A stretch of 64,000 nt of DNA from Shimia_B sp039815465 (lineage in GTDB: Bacteria > Pseudomonadota > Alphaproteobacteria > Rhodobacterales > Rhodobacteraceae): assembly GCA_039815465.1 (NCBI GenBank), contig JBCBZG010000012.1, positions 1 through 64,000 on the forward strand, in the 5' to 3' direction. The notes beneath the pieces were generated by a model that worked only from the letters and a program-made list of their open reading frames with translations, ran no database searches and had not been told where the DNA came from. Position numbers and translations under genes: made by a program. Positions within the stretch are counted from its first letter, which is position 1. Every line of letters begins with the position of its first letter. Positions 61,429 through 64,000 of this stretch are shown here, one piece after another.

Positions 61429-62189
61429 GCCCCTAGCATCCCGTCCCAGATGGGCAGCCCCTGAAGCGCGGCAATGGCCACAATCGTGTAAGCCACGCGG
61501 CGGTAAAGCACGGCGCGGCTCGGGTCGAACAGCCGCTGCCCCACAAGCCCCGCGAGCGCGTATGGGATAAACAGCGCGAGCCCGATCCACACCGCTGTCA
61601 GATCAAACCGCCCAAAGGCTGCCAGCGTGGCCATGATCGCGAGGTCGGTAAAGATCAGGTAGATCAGCGTGTTCGCCCGGATCACCGAGGCCGGTTTATC
61701 GGAGCTGAGGTAAAGCATCACGACCGGCGGCCCCGGAAGCCCGGCCACGCCGCCCAGCACCCCAGCAACGGCGCCCGTCCCGAGCAGCGTCGGCGGCGAA
61801 AACGGCAACCCATGTCGAAAGCCGCTGATCAGCACCGCGAGAAGGCCAAACACCGTCAGCGACACCGCCCAGCGGAACAGGTTCGGGTCCGCGACTGTGA
61901 GCAGGAATACCCCCACCGGCGTCAACGCGGCCATGGCGATCACGATCCACGCGATTTCCTTCATCACGCCGTCGCGCACCGCGCGCGGCACCAAGGGGAG
62001 CGGGCCAAACACATCCATGACCACGAGGATCAGGATCGCGGCAAACGGGTCAAGCACGCGTCCTGCCACAGGCAAAAACACCATCGCCGTGCCAAAGCCA
62101 GAAAACCCTCGGACGAGCCCCGCCACGATGACCGTGACGACGAGCAACAAAAACTCAGGGGCGGCTATCGCCAAACTGGGTCCCCGCAT
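61425..62189 (-). CDS. TauE/SafE family sulfite/anion exporter
   Basis: 254-residue inner-membrane protein with about seven to eight hydrophobic segments. The opening VAGLVRGFSGFGTAMVFLPVAGRV and the internal repeat VLGGVAGLPGPPVVMLYLSSD are typical of TauE/SafE permeases. Substrates in the family include sulfite, sulfoacetate and other organic anions; unknown here. It overlaps secF by 35 bases at its start and ccmA by four bases at its stop. Confidence 0.88.
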   Translation of the reverse strand: MRGPSLAIAAPEFLLLVVTVIVAGLVRGFSGFGTAMVFLPVAGRVLDPFAAILILVVMDVFGPLPLVPRAVRDGVMKEIAWIVIAMAALTPVGVFLLTVADPNLFRWAVSLTVFGLLAVLISGFRHGLPFSPPTLLGTGAVAGVLGGVAGLPGPPVVMLYLSSDKPASVIRANTLIYLIFTDLAIMATLAAFGRFDLTAVWIGLALFIPYALAGLVGQRLFDPSRAVLYRRVAYTIVAIAALQGLPIWDGMLGA

Positions 62190-63129
62190 TGGCGTCTGGC
62201 TTGGACCAATCGCGTTTCACCCCAAGGTAAAGGAGGATCGCCGAAGCCACGAAGACCGACGAATAGGTCCCCACGATCACGCCCCAAATCATCGCAAAGA
62301 CAAAGCCGCGGATCACGTCACCGCCCAGCACGTAGAGCGACAAGAGCGCAAGGAGTGTGGTGACGGAGGTCATGACCGTGCGGCTGAGCGTCTCGTTGAT
62401 CGACAGGTTTAGCACCTCGGCCAGCGGGCGTTTCTTATACTTCCGCAGGTTCTCCCGCACGCGGTCAAAGACGACCACCGTGTCATTCAGCGAGTAGCCC
62501 ACGATGGTCAGAAGCGCCGCGATGATGGCGAGGTCGAACTTGATCTGAAGCTCCGAGAAGATGCCGATGGTGAGGATCACGTCGTGGACGAGTGCCGCCA
62601 CCGCGCCCAGCGCAAACTGCCATTCGAAGCGGAGCCAAATGTAGATCAGCACCGCCCCAATCGCGAGCAAAACCGCGATGACAGCGGTCTGGATCAATTC
62701 GCCGGAGACTTTGGGCCCGACCGATTCGACGCTCGGAAACGGCAGCTTGAGCCCCGCATCCACCGAGCTGAGCGCATCGGCCACGGCCGCCACGACCTCG
62801 CCCGACACACTTTCCTGCCCCTCTTGGGCCTGGATGCGGATCTGCGCCACGTTTTGGTCAGGGCCAAAGGTGGGGTCAAAGACCTCCGAAATCGCGACAT
62901 CGCCCAGGTCCAGCACCGCCAGCGCATCACGGTAGGCCGCGATGTTGAGCGGCTCCGTGCTTTCTGTGCGGATCGTTGTGCCCCCGCGGAAGTCGATACC
63001 GTAGTTCAGCCCTTGGTAGAGAAACGACACCCCCGCCAGCACCATTAAGAGCGCAGAAAGCCCAAACCAGATTTTCCACCGGGAGAAGAAGTCGATGGAG
63101 GTTTCCTTGGGAACGAGCCTGAGTCGCAT
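62155..63129 (-). CDS. secF: Protein translocase subunit SecF
   Basis: 324-residue membrane protein with six hydrophobic segments. One N-terminal membrane segment, a periplasmic domain starting GLNYGIDFRGGTTI (about residues 45-58), and the conserved IVGYSLNDTVVVFDRVRENLRKYKK (about residues 209-233) mark SecF. It works with SecD to pull preproteins across the membrane using the proton gradient. It starts three bases after the secD stop. Confidence 0.98.
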   Translation of the reverse strand: MRLRLVPKETSIDFFSRWKIWFGLSALLMVLAGVSFLYQGLNYGIDFRGGTTIRTESTEPLNIAAYRDALAVLDLGDVAISEVFDPTFGPDQNVAQIRIQAQEGQESVSGEVVAAVADALSSVDAGLKLPFPSVESVGPKVSGELIQTAVIAVLLAIGAVLIYIWLRFEWQFALGAVAALVHDVILTIGIFSELQIKFDLAIIAALLTIVGYSLNDTVVVFDRVRENLRKYKKRPLAEVLNLSINETLSRTVMTSVTTLLALLSLYVLGGDVIRGFVFAMIWGVIVGTYSSVFVASAILLYLGVKRDWSKPDANAGTQFGDSRP

Positions 63130-63132
63130 CGC

Positions 63133-64000
63133 CTATACCTCGATCTTTTTGGGCCGCCGCCGCTCAAACCACATCACCACCAAAAGCCGCGTCACAAAGA
63201 TCGCCGTAAAGACTGACGTGACGATGCCGAGCCCAAGCGTGATCGCAAAGCCGCGCACGGGGCCAGAGCCCATGAGGTAAAGGATCAGCGCTGTGATGAA
63301 TGTCGTGATATTGGCGTCGATGATGGCGCTGAGCGCCTTTTCATAGCCCAGCTCAATGGCGCGTGCGGGGCCTTTGGCGGTCTTCAGTTCTTCGCGGATG
63401 CGTTCGAAAATCAGCACGTTGGCATCGACGGCCATCCCGATGGTCAGCACGATCCCGGCGATCCCAGGCAGCGTGAGCGTGGCCCCGAGAGAGCTGAGAA
63501 GGCCAAAGATCAGGCCCACATTGATGATAAGCGCGGCATTGGCGAAAAGCCCGAAGAGCCCGTAGCTGAGCCCCATGAAGACGAGCACAGCGATAAAGGC
63601 CACGATGCAGGCAATGGTGCCGGCGTCGATGCTGTCCTGCCCAAGCTCAGGCCCCACGGTGCGTTCCTCAAGGAAATCGAGCCCCGCGGGGAGCGAACCC
63701 GCGCGGAGCAGGATCGCAAGTTGGGTGGATTCCTCGATCGTGAAGGCCCCGGTAATCTGGCCGGACCCACCGGTGATCGCGCTCTGGATCGTGGGGGCGC
63801 TGACCACTTCGGCGTCAAGCACGATGGCAAAGGGGGATCCGATATTGGCGCTTGTGTATTCGCCAAAGTCCCGTGCGCCGGAGGTGTTGAACCGAAAATC
63901 AACGCTCGGGTTGCCGTTCTGGTCAAAGGACGGCTGCGCATTCACCAGCGTTTCGCCAGTCACAACCGGCGTGCGTTCGAGGATGTAGAAGATGCCATCC
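63133..64000 (-). CDS. secD: Protein translocase subunit SecD, C-terminal part
   Basis: The gene continues past the right edge; 289 codons are present. It covers the end of the periplasmic P1 domain (IFYILERTPVVTGETLVNAQPS, then FTIEESTQLAILLRAGSLPAGLDF) and the membrane region with MAVDANVLIFERIREELK (about 120 residues before the end), diagnostic of SecD. No start is inside the window; an in-frame GTG near 63963 is not a start. It precedes secF in the usual secDF order. Confidence 0.97.
   Translation of the reverse strand, partial: DGIFYILERTPVVTGETLVNAQPSFDQNGNPSVDFRFNTSGARDFGEYTSANIGSPFAIVLDAEVVSAPTIQSAITGGSGQITGAFTIEESTQLAILLRAGSLPAGLDFLEERTVGPELGQDSIDAGTIACIVAFIAVLVFMGLSYGLFGLFANAALIINVGLIFGLLSSLGATLTLPGIAGIVLTIGMAVDANVLIFERIREELKTAKGPARAIELGYEKALSAIIDANITTFITALILYLMGSGPVRGFAITLGLGIVTSVFTAIFVTRLLVVMWFERRRPKKIEV

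Overview
The window reads as chromosomal DNA of a marine alphaproteobacterium of the roseobacter group (Rhodobacteraceae). The grounds are GC-rich coding sequence, a gene transfer agent (GTA) cluster next to fabF-mltG, a DMSP lyase of the DddP type, a Rhodobacter-style sorbitol/mannitol (smo/mtlK) operon, an OsmC-fused hydrolase, and intergenic palindromes of a kind familiar from this family. No plasmid functions, complete insertion sequence, CRISPR array or rRNA operon was seen.

Layout. 1-4000: head end of a GTA cluster on the minus strand (small and large terminase, portal, a small head gene, prohead protease, start of the capsid gene, cut by the window edge). It is preceded by a near-consensus promoter and a terminator-like hairpin in its short leader. 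4000-8760: fabD-fabG-acpP-fabF-mltG, fatty-acid synthesis plus a cell-wall lytic transglycosylase. 8890-10720: a cytochrome b561-YceI fusion converging on a stand-alone YceI. 11580-12840: rpsF-rpsR-rplI. 12970-16600: DUF1697, a secreted protein, trigger factor and an Ldh-family oxidoreductase. 16730-20514: hisB-hisH, a DUF2147 gene on the other strand, hisA-hisF-hisE. 21780-29520: the complete polyol operon smoEFGK-smoS-mtlK with its LacI-type regulator. 29739-31976: a secreted three-domain lipase followed by a 350-bp MITE-like insertion at its stop codon. 32000-37540: panE-like reductase, AAE3-like acyl-CoA ligase and pobA, divergent from a sulfatase. 37620-38000: decayed sequence, possibly a recombinase remnant, beside tRNA-Leu(UAG). 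38040-41816: nnr repair enzyme, then glnB-glnA behind an NtrC-type box. 41900-46370: an A/T-richer TPR gene, an enoyl-CoA hydratase, a DUF3445 protein and dddP. 46364-50600: secreted small protein plus VPLPA-type metzincin behind a perfect CtrA-type box, purB, a small secreted protein with DUF6314, and bioY. 50650-58560: endonuclease/phosphatase family protein, hydrolase-OsmC fusion, TPR lipid-style small protein, acyltransferase, DUF1223 and aconitase. 58711-64000: ccmG-ccmD-ccmC-ccmB-ccmA, a TauE-like permease and secF-secD (secD cut by the window end).

How the parts work together. Most genes are housekeeping (lipid, histidine, nitrogen, translation, cytochrome maturation, secretion). Accessory content is catabolic (polyols, 4-hydroxybenzoate, sulfated compounds, DMSP) and fits a coastal or algal-associated lifestyle. 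The least ordinary signals are non-coding: a promoter plus terminator in the GTA leader; a palindromic repeat present twice with identical arms and a different four-base loop, one copy being the coding tail of a DUF3445 gene; the MITE-like element; strong intercistronic hairpins in the smo operon; a CTG start for pobA; and a terminator that contains a start codon.
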